A DNA stretch of 64,000 nt from Cyanosarcina radialis HA8281-LM2 (GCA_019359615.1 JAHHHA010000019.1:55963-119962), one strand, 5' to 3'; numbered from the stretch's first letter, positions 34,988-43,090 are shown. Notes: generated by a model not told the origin, from the letters alone. Program-made: numbers and translations.

Positions 34988-35767
34988 TTACTTGAGAATA
35001 TTTTTTTGTCGTTCGTTTAAACCTTCTTGGTCGATCACAGTCGGCAAGTAAGGAAAAATGCGGGCCGCTTGCTTAATAAAAGCGACTAACCAGCTTTTAA
35101 ACGAATTGAGGCGATCGCTGCTAACAGGCTCGGCAGTTTTAGCTGCAAACGCAATCTCGCCAGATTCTTTAATTTGGAAGTTCCTTAACCATTCATCTGA
35201 AGGACGATTTGACTCTAAGTAGCTAGCAGTTAGTTTTTTGCCGATATATTTACTAGCCACTTTAGTGACTCGATCGAGGATATTAACTAGATCCGAGACT
35301 GTCACTCTTTCCCCAGGTTCTTTGACTGTCTGAGTTGGGATGGCAGTAGGTTTAGCAGCAGGTCGGTTAGTTAATAAACTTTGACTAGTTCCCGATCCTG
35401 CGATACTTTTTTTAGCTAAAGCGTCAAAATTGGCAATTGAACTTTGCAAATCCTCTTCTAATAGCTCTTTCAAAATATTAAGCGATGGCAGCTTAACGGC
35501 ATCAGTTTGAGTGAGAATGATAAATTTTAACGTCGGGCTAATTCTCAAAGTAAAAGCATGATAACCCATCACGTCAAATTCAAAATACTTAATTTTCGGG
35601 TGAGTTTTAGCAATGCTTTGACTCATTAATTGAGTTAAGGCAGGCTTTTCCCAGTCTTGAACTTGCGGTTTTACGTAAAAGTATAGTTCTTCTTCAATTT
35701 TGGTAATAATGGCGATGCCAACGAATCCTGGCAAATTCCAAAAGCTTTCAATAATTCTTTGACTCAT
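34988..35767 (-). CDS. Cluster-specific protein, paralog B (unknown)
   Basis: A 259-residue soluble protein. Its N-terminal half begins MSQRIIESFWNLPGFVGIAI, then YFYVKPQVQDWEKPALTQLM and FEFDVMGYHAFTLRI. A variable linker leads to a C-terminal part with LVNILDRVTKVASKYIGKKL, ANYLES-like and FKSWLVAFIKQAARIFPYLP. It aligns over its whole length with the next gene upstream (paralog A). I do not recognise the family. Being between the ferredoxin and kinase genes of a photosystem II-linked cluster, a related role is inferred. Confidence 0.8.
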   Translation of the reverse strand: MSQRIIESFWNLPGFVGIAIITKIEEELYFYVKPQVQDWEKPALTQLMSQSIAKTHPKIKYFEFDVMGYHAFTLRISPTLKFIILTQTDAVKLPSLNILKELLEEDLQSSIANFDALAKKSIAGSGTSQSLLTNRPAAKPTAIPTQTVKEPGERVTVSDLVNILDRVTKVASKYIGKKLTASYLESNRPSDEWLRNFQIKESGEIAFAAKTAEPVSSDRLNSFKSWLVAFIKQAARIFPYLPTVIDQEGLNERQKNILK

Positions 35768-35852
35768 AATTTATGCGCACGCGGTAATATAATATTTTAG
35801 ACGATTTGCGAAAAGCGGTAAATACAAACTCCGACAGATATTTGCTAAGATA

Positions 35853-36605
35853 TCATGATAAAATTGTTTTTTCTTTTTCAGTCAAATTTTGTTCTAAGGT
35901 GCTAGATAAGTAGGGGAGAACTTGAGAACACTGTTGGACAAAAGATCGAATCCAAGTTTTGATTAATTGATGCTGCAAGGAACTAGCAGCAGTTAAATCG
36001 CTTCCGGCAAATACAATTTCACCAGATTGTTCGAGCTTAACTTCGTTTAAATGTTCCGATTTTGGTCGAGTTGATTCTAGATAATTGGCTATGATTTTTT
36101 TACCCAAATATTTACTAGCAAGCTTACTAACCTTATTTAGTATGTCGATTAATTCTTGAATATTTACAACGGTTAAAGAGTTTTGTTGGTTTGGCGACCC
36201 AGGCAAGTTAATTTTAGATTCAGCAGTTAATCTTTGTTGGCGATCGCTACTTGTGGATAGCAATTGAAAGGTGGCGATCGCACCTCGCAAGCTATTTTTA
36301 ATACTGGTAATTAAGGGGGCTATTGGTGGTAGCTTTACTAGATTAGTTTGAGTCAAGATCGCTATTTTTATAAATAGATCTTCTTGAAAAACAAAAGTAT
36401 GATATCCCATAACGGCAAATTCAATCTTTTTAAGGCTAGAAGGCGATTTATTAATATTTTGAACGATTAAATCCAGCAAGGCAGGTTTTTCCCAAGCTTG
36501 AATTTGCGGTTTTACATAAAAATATGGCTGCCCTTCTAATCTAATAATCCCAATTCCTAGCAATCCAGGTAAATTCCAAAGGCTCTCGATTATTTCTTGG
36601 TTCAT
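35853..36605 (-). CDS. Cluster-specific protein, paralog A (unknown)
   Basis: A 250-residue protein beginning MNQEIIESLWNLPGLLGIGI, with YFYVKPQIQAWEKPALLDLI and FAVMGYHTFVFQED, and a C-terminal part LIDILNKVSKLASKYLGKKI followed by ANYLESTRP. These match paralog B segment by segment, so they arose by tandem duplication. The first half looks like a short alpha/beta domain, possibly a roadblock-type small-GTPase partner fold, but that is only a guess. It lacks transmembrane segments. It lies 144 bp downstream of the ferredoxin gene. Confidence 0.8.
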   Translation of the reverse strand: MNQEIIESLWNLPGLLGIGIIRLEGQPYFYVKPQIQAWEKPALLDLIVQNINKSPSSLKKIEFAVMGYHTFVFQEDLFIKIAILTQTNLVKLPPIAPLITSIKNSLRGAIATFQLLSTSSDRQQRLTAESKINLPGSPNQQNSLTVVNIQELIDILNKVSKLASKYLGKKIIANYLESTRPKSEHLNEVKLEQSGEIVFAGSDLTAASSLQHQLIKTWIRSFVQQCSQVLPYLSSTLEQNLTEKEKTILS

Positions 36606-36748
36606 AAACAGTCATTAACAAGTCAAAAGTCAAAAACTGGGTTTTGGAGTAAGCTTTAACTCCCAGAAAAAATTTTTCTTCTCTTCAGGGAAAGCTGGGA
36701 TTCTTCAGTTTATACTTCGCTCGCAGCAAGGCTACTCAACAGACTTTT

Positions 36749-37075
36749 TTAGTAAAGATCTAACAAAGCGTCTTCTTGGTGAGTTGAGATTACGCAATCA
36801 GACATAGGATAGGCAGCGCAGAGAAGGACGAAACCAGCCTTAAGTTCCTTTTCCCGCAAGAAGCTGTGGTCGTTTCGATCGACTTCTCCTTGGAGTACCT
36901 TGCCAGTACAGCTAATGCAAGCACCAGCACGACAAGAATAGGGTAATTCGACATTCTGCTGTTCGGCAGCATCAAGAATATACTCGTTTCCTAAAACTTC
37001 AATGGTATCCTTTGAACCTTTGGCTTCATTGATTAAAGTAACTCTATACAACTCGTTCTCATCTCTAGTTGCCAT
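36749..37075 (-). CDS. Plant-type [2Fe-2S] ferredoxin (slr0150-like)
   Basis: A 108-residue soluble electron carrier. Its cluster ligands are in CRAGACISC and the later [10 protein letters not shown], the C-x4-C-x2-C...C spacing of plant-type ferredoxins. The ATG at 37075 has a GAGG ribosome site nearby. It carries electrons to a partner that is probably not the main FNR, since it is divergent and located in the V4R/TPR/kinase cluster. In Synechocystis this slot holds petF-like slr0150. Here it comes after the TPR gene rather than before it. Confidence 0.9.
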   Translation of the reverse strand: MATRDENELYRVTLINEAKGSKDTIEVLGNEYILDAAEQQNVELPYSCRAGACISCTGKVLQGEVDRNDHSFLREKELKAGFVLLCAAYPMSDCVISTHQEDALLDLY

Positions 37076-37296
37076 TTTTACCTCCTCAAGTCAGTAGATC
37101 TTAAAACGCAATTTTTACTCAACTCCTCCCTGGTAGGTAGAAGAGAAGTTAAGTAAAAAGAAAGTACGCTGTTAGATTGGTATGACTTCTGAGTACGAAA
37201 GTCTTGTTTTAACTTTAGACTTGTGGCAGAGATTTGAATCGAGTTGAGGACGGTTTTTAACAAAAGTTATTCCGTCCTTGCTCAACTACTAAACTC
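37076..37296. other. 221-bp spacer between ferredoxin and TPR genes
   Basis: No frame or repeat copy was found in this AT-rich spacer. The last 50 bases include the ferredoxin gene's GAGG ribosome site. A promoter may be present, since the gap is long for an operon, but no clear -35/-10 pair stands out. Confidence 0.4.
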
Positions 37297-38301
37297 TTAA
37301 GCGAATAAGCTGTCTACTGCTGAGGGTAAAACAGGTACGGCTTCATTCATTGGGGTTGGCGAACTCAGTTCGTGTACTTGCTTGGCTAATTCTCTGGCGG
37401 TTTCATAGTTAGGAATGTCGCCTTTTTCAAAGAATAAGTTGGCAGCTTCCCTCAGATCCTTGAGAGCTTCTCTCTTAGAGCCTAGTTCGAGGTAGAGAAT
37501 TCCTCGATCGCGATAAGCTTCGGCATAACCGGGATCGATTTTAATCGCGGCAGTGAAATCGGCGATCGCAGCTTGTTTGTCAGACATCCCTTCTAGCTGC
37601 TGGTAGTTGAGAGCGCGTTGGTAGAAAACGCTAGGGTTGTTCGGATCGATCCGGATGCTTTGAGTGCAAGTCTCAAGGCTTTGCAATTTCACCACTTGCT
37701 GAGCGATTTCGGTTTTTTCTTGCTGTAGGCTTTGGGTGTATTTTTGCAGATCTTCAGTTGCCTTGCTCAAGTCGGCTGTTAGTTGCTGAACTTCAGACAT
37801 TTGAGCGCCCAGCATCTCGGTTTGAGTTTGGTTAGCTATCTGTTCGGCTGAGAGTCGATCGATCTCGGCGCGATCGCGATCTTGCCCTTGGCTCAAGTCA
37901 GCGGTGCTTTGCTGCAACTGGTTTAGTTGTTCGCCTTGCACGGCCAGTTGAGTTTCGATCTCTAGCTTGTCTTGCTTGAGGGATGCAACTTCTTTTTGGC
38001 CTTGGCCGATTTGCTGGCCGAGAGATTCTAGCTTAGTGGCGCTAGCAGCGTTGGCGTTGACGATTTGAGCGATCGCGCTGCTATGAGCTTCCTGGCTTTG
38101 AGACATCGCCTCTAACATCCGCCTGCGGTTCATCAAATTTAGCGTCATTGTCACCGATAGGGGAATGCAAGCTACGGCAGCTTGATTCAAAAATACAGAG
38201 GCGATCGAACCGCCGATCGAACCAACTACTGAGACAATTTCTACTGTATCTAGCCAATCAGACTTTTTAGCCTCTGCGGGATTTTGCATATCTTCTTTCA
38301 T
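37297..38301 (-). CDS. Membrane-anchored coiled-coil/TPR protein (Slr0151-like)
   Basis: A 334-residue protein. Residues 18-60 contain one or two hydrophobic segments (VEIVSVVGSIGGSIASVFL). Residues 65-200 are a Gln/Glu-rich coiled coil, and two to three TPRs are at 210-300 (YQRALNYQQLEG, AYRDRGILYLELGSKREALK). This layout matches Synechocystis Slr0151, a thylakoid/plasma-membrane TPR protein needed for normal photosystem II repair. By context it is likely the orthologue. It lies between a phycobilisome-like gene and a ferredoxin gene. Confidence 0.78.
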   Translation of the reverse strand: MKEDMQNPAEAKKSDWLDTVEIVSVVGSIGGSIASVFLNQAAVACIPLSVTMTLNLMNRRRMLEAMSQSQEAHSSAIAQIVNANAASATKLESLGQQIGQGQKEVASLKQDKLEIETQLAVQGEQLNQLQQSTADLSQGQDRDRAEIDRLSAEQIANQTQTEMLGAQMSEVQQLTADLSKATEDLQKYTQSLQQEKTEIAQQVVKLQSLETCTQSIRIDPNNPSVFYQRALNYQQLEGMSDKQAAIADFTAAIKIDPGYAEAYRDRGILYLELGSKREALKDLREAANLFFEKGDIPNYETARELAKQVHELSSPTPMNEAVPVLPSAVDSLFA

Positions 38302-38342
38302 TTCTTGAATCTCCAGTTAATTTTTTCAAATTGATGAGCTAC

Positions 38343-38466
38343 AGTTTTTTTTCTTGTGGGGTGGGCATCTTGCTTTTTCTTGTGGGGTGGGCATCTTGCC
38401 CGCCCCCTGGGACTGTGGCAGTCTTCTAGACTGCCTTCTGGGACAGGCTGGAAGCCTATCCCACAA
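38343..38466. repeat. R2 palindromic repeat, two partial copies
   Basis: TTCTTGTGGGGTGGGCATC occurs twice in direct repeat (38353 and 38379), followed by a hairpin unit (GGCAGTCTTCTAGACTGCC and GGACAGGCTGGAAGCC, then TATCCCACAATTG). It interrupts the spacing between the phycobilisome-like gene and the TPR gene. Confidence 0.75.
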
Positions 38467-38486
38467 TTGAGGTGAAAACAGCTAAA

Positions 38487-38954
38487 TTAGCCTAAAACCA
38501 CGCCATTGACCGACAAAATCGGACGGAATAGAGCGGCTTCTTCGGGACTAAAAAACTCACTAATGACTTCGGGCATTACTTTAAAAGTAGTGTTGCAAGT
38601 GCGATCGAAGCTATAAGATTTAGCGATGGTTTTGTGCCAAAGCAGCAGACCTTCCCGCAGGCGATCGCCATCATTAAATAACATGGAAGCGGCGGCATAT
38701 CTGAGCAACATGACGATATCTTTCTTCCAAGTTTGAGTAAAATCGCCAGCAGAATTAATAAATAGATTGCGATCCATTGCTTTCATCTTTTCTTCGGTTC
38801 TGTAGATAATTTCATCGGCATGAGCTTGAACTTTTTTGTAAAGGCTCATCCGCAGTTCTAAAGAATCTAAATAGCTTTTAAACGGTTTCAGTTCCTTTTC
38901 GCTAGCGTAGCGACCATCGATTTCTAAACTCAAGCGATTTAATTGGGTTAACAT
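38487..38954 (-). CDS. Phycobilisome-like (allophycocyanin-fold) protein, slr0149-like
   Basis: A 155-residue all-helical protein. YASEKELKPFKSYLDSLELR, ADEIIYRTEEKMKAMDRNLF and WKKDIVMLLRYAAASMLFND follow the globin-like helices of phycobilisome proteins. The chromophore-binding cysteine of true phycobiliproteins (C-x-RD) is absent. The family is therefore not a light-harvesting subunit but a structural relative, found next to V4R genes. By position it corresponds to the slr0149 slot. Confidence 0.8.
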   Translation of the reverse strand: MLTQLNRLSLEIDGRYASEKELKPFKSYLDSLELRMSLYKKVQAHADEIIYRTEEKMKAMDRNLFINSAGDFTQTWKKDIVMLLRYAAASMLFNDGDRLREGLLLWHKTIAKSYSFDRTCNTTFKVMPEVISEFFSPEEAALFRPILSVNGVVLG

Positions 38955-39029
38955 TATTTTTTCTCCTATTTGAGTAACTTGTATTTTCGATTGATACTGA
39001 GGGGAGAGAGGGAGAAGACAAGGGCAATT

Positions 39030-39087
39030 TTTAACTCTTGCCTTCTCTTCTGCCTTCTGAACTTCTGAACTTCTGAACTTCTGTATC
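39030..39087. repeat. CTTCTGAA short tandem repeats
   Basis: Positions 39047-39087 contain five units of ACTTCTGA/CCTTCTGA in direct repeat between the ferredoxin (39086) and phycobilisome-like (38954) genes. Same STRR family as 17080-17163 and 51635-51690. Confidence 0.7.
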
Positions 39088-39568
39088 AGGCTTCTGAAGT
39101 TTTGGCTAGATACGCCCCAATTTCCGATTGGGTATCTTTGAGTTGAGTAATCATCGATCGAGTAATCAACTTACCAGCTTCGACCAAAACTTTGCCGTTG
39201 ATGGGATGCAAGATATCTTGCTCGGCTCGGCGACCGACTAAAGAGTCAATGTCGGTCATGGCACTGACGTACATCCCCGAAGGCACTTCTACCACCACGC
39301 CTTCATTCATCACGAGAGCCTGACAAGCAAGGCGAGAATTGGGGCTAGCTGTGGTGATTACTTCTAGAGTTCGCTGTTCTCGGCGACTGACGGGAGAGAG
39401 GCTATCCATGCCATTTTTGATATAAACGTGGCAGGTAGCACACAACCCTCGACCGCCGCATTCTTTGAGAACATTTAGCTCGTTGTCTAACAGCGCCGAC
39501 AGAATGTTGGAATTAGTTTGAACGGCTGTTTCAATATCTATCGGTTCTAGCTTAACCACCTTGGCCAT
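39086..39568 (-). CDS. [2Fe-2S] ferredoxin with C-terminal extension (slr0148-like)
   Basis: A 160-residue protein. Cluster ligands lie in CGGRGLCATCHVYI (C-x5-C-x2-C) and RLACQAL, a spacing like bacterial-type ferredoxins of the adrenodoxin/chloroplast-like set. Residues about 100-160 form a separate extension with VGRRAEQDILHPINGKVLVE. It starts 2 bases after the V4R gene's stop (39571), so it is co-translated with it. By position it matches slr0148. Confidence 0.88.
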   Translation of the reverse strand: MAKVVKLEPIDIETAVQTNSNILSALLDNELNVLKECGGRGLCATCHVYIKNGMDSLSPVSRREQRTLEVITTASPNSRLACQALVMNEGVVVEVPSGMYVSAMTDIDSLVGRRAEQDILHPINGKVLVEAGKLITRSMITQLKDTQSEIGAYLAKTSEA

Positions 39569-39570
39569 GA

Positions 39571-40233
39571 TTATTTACTCCCACAAAGTTGGTTCATAAT
39601 TGTTTCAAAATCTACCTGTTCTGCCACCCAGGCTTCTACTGGTTTGACGCGATCGGCCAGACCTAAAACAAATTGGTTGGAATCTGCTCCCAAGGATTCG
39701 CAAGTAATTTGCACGCAGCGCAATTCTCGGCCTGTAAGTTGGCTGAAGAAAGCGCTGAGGATACCTGCTTCTAAGAAACAAGCTGGACTGTCACCTTTAG
39801 GTGCTTGTTGGGCGAAAGCAGAGTTGGTAATTTTAACTACCAGGAATCCTTGTGAAGAATAATTTAAGTCTAGGTCAAAGACACCCCAGCCATGAGTTTT
39901 CCAACACTGTTTTAGGCATTGAAGAAACTCTACCATTTCCATTTCAGCGATAGGTTTGCCATAGTATTCGCTGACTTGTTCGACAAATCTGGTATAGAAG
40001 TTTTTTCCCCACCAACGACCGCAGTTGAGCAGGGCGATGCCAGCGCTGGGGCCGATTTCGTGTTGGAGTCCGGCGTAAATGGCTTGAATTAAGGTTTCTG
40101 GAAGGGCAATCAGGCGATCGCCTCGGCGGTTTTCGACTAGTCCAGATTCAAAATCACCTTGGATGTAGGCATCGAAAGCAAAGTAATTTCCTGGTAAGCG
40201 TTGTTCTTTGAGTAAATCGGCAACAGTAATCAC
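39571..40233 (-). CDS. V4R-domain protein (slr0147-like)
   Basis: About 220 residues from a GTG at 40233, preceded by AGGAG; the frame's earlier ATG at 40335 reads through low-complexity spacer. The V4R (4-vinyl reductase-like) domain includes CFLEAGILSAFFSQLTGREL and CVQITCESLGADSNQFVLGL. In typical V4R proteins the final motif ends with a cysteine (C-x-F); here it is N-Q-F, so the usual metal-binding set is incomplete. Function is unknown; slr0147 in Synechocystis sits in an operon linked to photosystem II assembly. Confidence 0.85.
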   Translation of the reverse strand: MITVADLLKEQRLPGNYFAFDAYIQGDFESGLVENRRGDRLIALPETLIQAIYAGLQHEIGPSAGIALLNCGRWWGKNFYTRFVEQVSEYYGKPIAEMEMVEFLQCLKQCWKTHGWGVFDLDLNYSSQGFLVVKITNSAFAQQAPKGDSPACFLEAGILSAFFSQLTGRELRCVQITCESLGADSNQFVLGLADRVKPVEAWVAEQVDFETIMNQLCGSK

Positions 40234-40317
40234 AGATCGGTCTCCTAGAATGATGAAGGGGTAAAGGATGAATGATAAAGGGGTGAAGGAGGAAATGATA
40301 CTAAATCCGCTTAGTAA

Positions 40318-40452
40318 CAGTTGGTTTGCCCTCACCTCGCCTCCGGCTCCCCTCTCCCGTAAAAATCAACTTCCGTTCCCCTCTCCTTGTAGGAGAGGGC
40401 TTCTTTGAGGTGGGAGAGGGGTTGGGGGTGAGGGCTGATTCAGGGCTTTTCA
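40318..40452. repeat. R1 palindromic repeat, complete unit
   Basis: The most complete R1 unit in the window: TTGCCCTCACC, CTCCGGCTCCCCTCTCC, the hairpin CTCTCCTTGTAGGAGAG, and GGGGTTGGGGGTGAGGG. The CCTTGTAGG in its centre is the uninterrupted target of MITE-like copy A. It lies between the long acidic-repeat gene and the V4R gene. Confidence 0.75.
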
Positions 40453-40495
40453 AACCGGATTTGAAATTAGAATCGATCTCAGCCTTCACGTTGCT

Positions 40496-42001
40496 TTAAT
40501 TAGACTGGCCAAATTGGGGAGCTTCGAGAGACTTGAGTTCTTCTAAGTCATCTAAGGAGTCAATTTGAGGTACGGTTTCCCACTCAGACTGAACCAAGGT
40601 TTGTTCTTCGATGGACTTGAGATCTTCTAAGCCTTCAAAAGCGGTGCTAGAGTCGGTTTCTATTTCGCCCCATACTGGCTCTTCTAGAGATTTGAGATCT
40701 CCTAAACCATCGACAGCGGCAATAGCTGCTAAGGAATCAGATTCCGATTCGCCCCAGGCAGGTTCTGATAATTGACCGAATTGGGCTATTGCTTCGAGAA
40801 CTTCAGCTTCAGATTTACCCACAGTTAATTCCTCGAAAGACAGGTCTTCTTCCCCGTCGTTGAAGCTAGCGATATCTATCAAAGAGTCAACTTCAGCTTG
40901 AGAAAATGCTGCTTCTTCAATAGGCTCATCTTCCGGCTCGACGCTGGCCATGGGTTCTTCAATTTGCACCATCGTTAGCTCTTCTGGTGATTCAACTTCC
41001 GGCTCGAAAGCAGGAATTTCGGCCATGGGTTCTTCGATTTGCACCATCACTGGCTCTTCTGGTGATTCAACTTCTGGCTCGAAAGTAGGGATTTCAGCCA
41101 TGGGTTCTTCGATTTGCACCATCGTTAGCTCTTCTGGTGATTCAACTTCCGGCTCGAAAGCAGGAATTTCGGCCATGGGTTCTTCGATTTGCACCATCAC
41201 TGGCTCTTCGACGGACTCGACTTCTGGCTCGAAAGCAGGGATTTCAGCCATGGGTTCTTCGATTTGCACCATCGTTAGCTCTTCTGGTGATTCAACTTCT
41301 GGCTCGAAAGCAGGGATTTCAGCCATGGGTTCTTCGATTTGCACCATCACTGGCTCTTCGACGGACTCGACTGGTAGCTTGAAGTTGACAATCTGCGACA
41401 TCGATTCGGCATCGAATTCAGGAATTGTCAAATCTTCCATTCCACTAAAGTTAGCTACTTCTGAGACGGCTTCTAACTCAGGCTCGATCGCGTTTTGCTC
41501 TTCCAATCCGACAATTTGTAACTCAGCAGGCGCTGAATTCTCTACACCCAAAATTGCATCGCTAGCTTGCTCGAAGAAAGGCTGTAACAAAGTCATTTGC
41601 TTGCCAGATAGAACTTGGTGCAACTCGATTTGAAGCCACTCAGAGATTTTGCGATCGATATCTTGGGTTTGGCGGGCTTGGACGATATCGGTCATCCATT
41701 CGAGCGATCGCTGTTGCAAAAATTCTCGGTTGTTTAACAACATTGCCATGGCGCAATAGCGCATGACCGACAACCAATTTTTTACCGCTTGCTCTAATAC
41801 TTTTCCGTCTTGTTGGCTAAATACCTCTAACAGTTGATTGGCAACTGGTTGGAAAATAGCTACTTCTTGTTCCCTGACTAACTCATAAATTTCTAAGCGT
41901 TGAGCTAAAGAAGCAGTGTGATATTGAAAATGCTGGATCTCTTGCTGTTCTAAATAGCGATCTTCAGCTTGATGGAGTAAATTTTTTAGTTGAGGATACA
42001 T
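40496..42001 (-). CDS. Phycobilisome-like domain protein with acidic tandem-repeat tail (slr0146-like)
   Basis: A 501-residue protein. Residues 1-155 form a helical phycobilisome-like domain: AEDRYLEQQEIQHFQYHTAS, AVKNWLSVMRYCAMAMLLNN and FEQASDAILG. The rest is a very acidic tail. Residues about 211-352 are six units of a 25-residue repeat (two alternating forms, SVEEPVM and SPEELTM, each followed by VQIEEPMAEIPAFEPE). The last 150 residues contain looser acidic motifs (SLEEPVWGEIETDS). The tail is likely flexible and could recruit positively charged partners. Start ATG at 42001 with a GGAAGA ribosome site. Confidence 0.82.
   Translation of the reverse strand: MYPQLKNLLHQAEDRYLEQQEIQHFQYHTASLAQRLEIYELVREQEVAIFQPVANQLLEVFSQQDGKVLEQAVKNWLSVMRYCAMAMLLNNREFLQQRSLEWMTDIVQARQTQDIDRKISEWLQIELHQVLSGKQMTLLQPFFEQASDAILGVENSAPAELQIVGLEEQNAIEPELEAVSEVANFSGMEDLTIPEFDAESMSQIVNFKLPVESVEEPVMVQIEEPMAEIPAFEPEVESPEELTMVQIEEPMAEIPAFEPEVESVEEPVMVQIEEPMAEIPAFEPEVESPEELTMVQIEEPMAEIPTFEPEVESPEEPVMVQIEEPMAEIPAFEPEVESPEELTMVQIEEPMASVEPEDEPIEEAAFSQAEVDSLIDIASFNDGEEDLSFEELTVGKSEAEVLEAIAQFGQLSEPAWGESESDSLAAIAAVDGLGDLKSLEEPVWGEIETDSSTAFEGLEDLKSIEEQTLVQSEWETVPQIDSLDDLEELKSLEAPQFGQSN
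40946..41371. repeat. 75-bp tandem repeat inside the phycobilisome-like gene
   Basis: Five full units and one partial unit of a 75-bp in-frame repeat (25 codons), arranged as alternating A/B units so that the higher-order period is 150 bp. Individual units are almost identical at the nucleotide level, including third positions, which indicates recent expansion by slippage or unequal crossing-over. Confidence 0.9.
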
Positions 42002-42014
42002 ATTTCCGCTCTTC

Positions 42015-42371
42015 CTAAAATAGTTCGGATAAATTGGTTAATTTCATCTCTTCAGACACTACTGGGCGATCGACAGAGAGAGGTTTGGGTAACGAGCCGA
42101 TTTCGGGATTGCCATCCCAAGCGATCGCTTGGAAAAATCTCCCCACCGGGCTAGTCAAGTAAAAAGACGGTTCTGGACGATTTTGGCGGTGGCTTACTAA
42201 GGGTTGACCTTGCCAGTTAAACCGACCAAAAAATTCTTTTACCGATACGCTCTGCCATGGTTTCTCATCTGTAACTTCTAGCGATAAAGGTGTTAATTGT
42301 ACTCCTTGCCAGTTAACCAGATTGAAAAATTCTGATACCGATATACACAACTTAGGATCGCCATTTTTCAT
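42015..42371 (-). CDS. Small protein with three internal FF-WQG repeats (slr0145-like)
   Basis: A 118-residue soluble protein. Three copies of a short motif are visible: SVSEFFNLVNWQG (residues 11-23), SVKEFFGRFNWQG (42-54) and PVGRFFQAIAWDG (75-87). Its ATG at 42371 overlaps the end of the upstream V4R gene by 4 bases (ATGA). It is unknown in function; by position it matches slr0145. The motif suggests a peptide docking onto a helical partner. Confidence 0.78.
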   Translation of the reverse strand: MKNGDPKLCISVSEFFNLVNWQGVQLTPLSLEVTDEKPWQSVSVKEFFGRFNWQGQPLVSHRQNRPEPSFYLTSPVGRFFQAIAWDGNPEIGSLPKPLSVDRPVVSEEMKLTNLSELF

Positions 42372-43090
42372 CCCAGCATCTCTCCATTACGAAGTTTCTT
42401 TTCGATATCTTTAGCCGTCGCTCCTTCGTTGTGCCAGAAGGAAGCAGCATCGATCCGATCTTGCTTGCCAACGAGGAACTTACAATAGGTTTCTCCCATG
42501 GCATAACATTGAATTTCAATACAGCCTAATGGTTTTTTCACCATGTCGGTAAAGAATCCAGCAAATAAACCAGCATAAAGGTGGCATACGGGCTTACCAA
42601 CATCGCCTAATGTTCTGGCTACGGCTGAATCAAAAATATTGACCACCATAAAGCCATTTTTGTGTTCGCTCATATCTACTTCCCAGTTGCCCCAGCCTTG
42701 GGTAACAAAGGGCCACCACCAAGCTTCTAACATGAACAATGTATTCATTTCGCGGGGGTTTTTCTCGTATTCTTGTTGGAACCACTGTTGGAAGAATTGA
42801 GCATCTTTCAAACCCCATTGGTAGCCGATGCTATACATCACTACGCTGGAAGCGCTACCAACTTCTTGTTCTAAACCTTCAACTAGACCGACAATGAAAT
42901 CTTCGGTAGCGAAAATATTGCGAGCTTCGTTCCAATCGGTAACTATGCCCTTATTAGGTTGAAACTGGAAAAAATCTTCAAATCGATAGTGATCGTGTTT
43001 TTTGGGATATTTCTGTTTCAGCAGATGGGGGGTATTTAGATTTAACTCCTGACCGGGAGTTAAAATTAATTTTTCAGAAGAAACTACCAT
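42368..43090 (-). CDS. V4R-domain protein (slr0144-like)
   Basis: A 240-residue protein that begins the cluster. The V4R domain has CHLYAGLFAGFFTDMVKKPL, then CIEIQCYAMGETYCKFLVG, with the full set of cysteines expected. V4R domains resemble the bacteriochlorophyll 4-vinyl reductase and bind small hydrophobic or tetrapyrrole-like ligands in some cases. The first gene of Synechocystis slr0144-slr0152 is of this kind. A TAGGAG ribosome site precedes the ATG at 43090. The protein is likely soluble. Confidence 0.88.
   Translation of the reverse strand: MVVSSEKLILTPGQELNLNTPHLLKQKYPKKHDHYRFEDFFQFQPNKGIVTDWNEARNIFATEDFIVGLVEGLEQEVGSASSVVMYSIGYQWGLKDAQFFQQWFQQEYEKNPREMNTLFMLEAWWWPFVTQGWGNWEVDMSEHKNGFMVVNIFDSAVARTLGDVGKPVCHLYAGLFAGFFTDMVKKPLGCIEIQCYAMGETYCKFLVGKQDRIDAASFWHNEGATAKDIEKKLRNGEMLG

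Noticed and set aside
40946..41371. Regular 75-bp repeats that might suggest a CRISPR array
   Set aside because: Repeats are directly joined without unique spacers and stay in frame within a coding region, so they are a protein repeat.
41137..41633. Long plus-strand frames over the acidic-repeat gene
   Set aside because: They are shadows of the tandem repeat, whose periodicity keeps the other strand open; the minus-strand frame has the conserved N-terminal domain.
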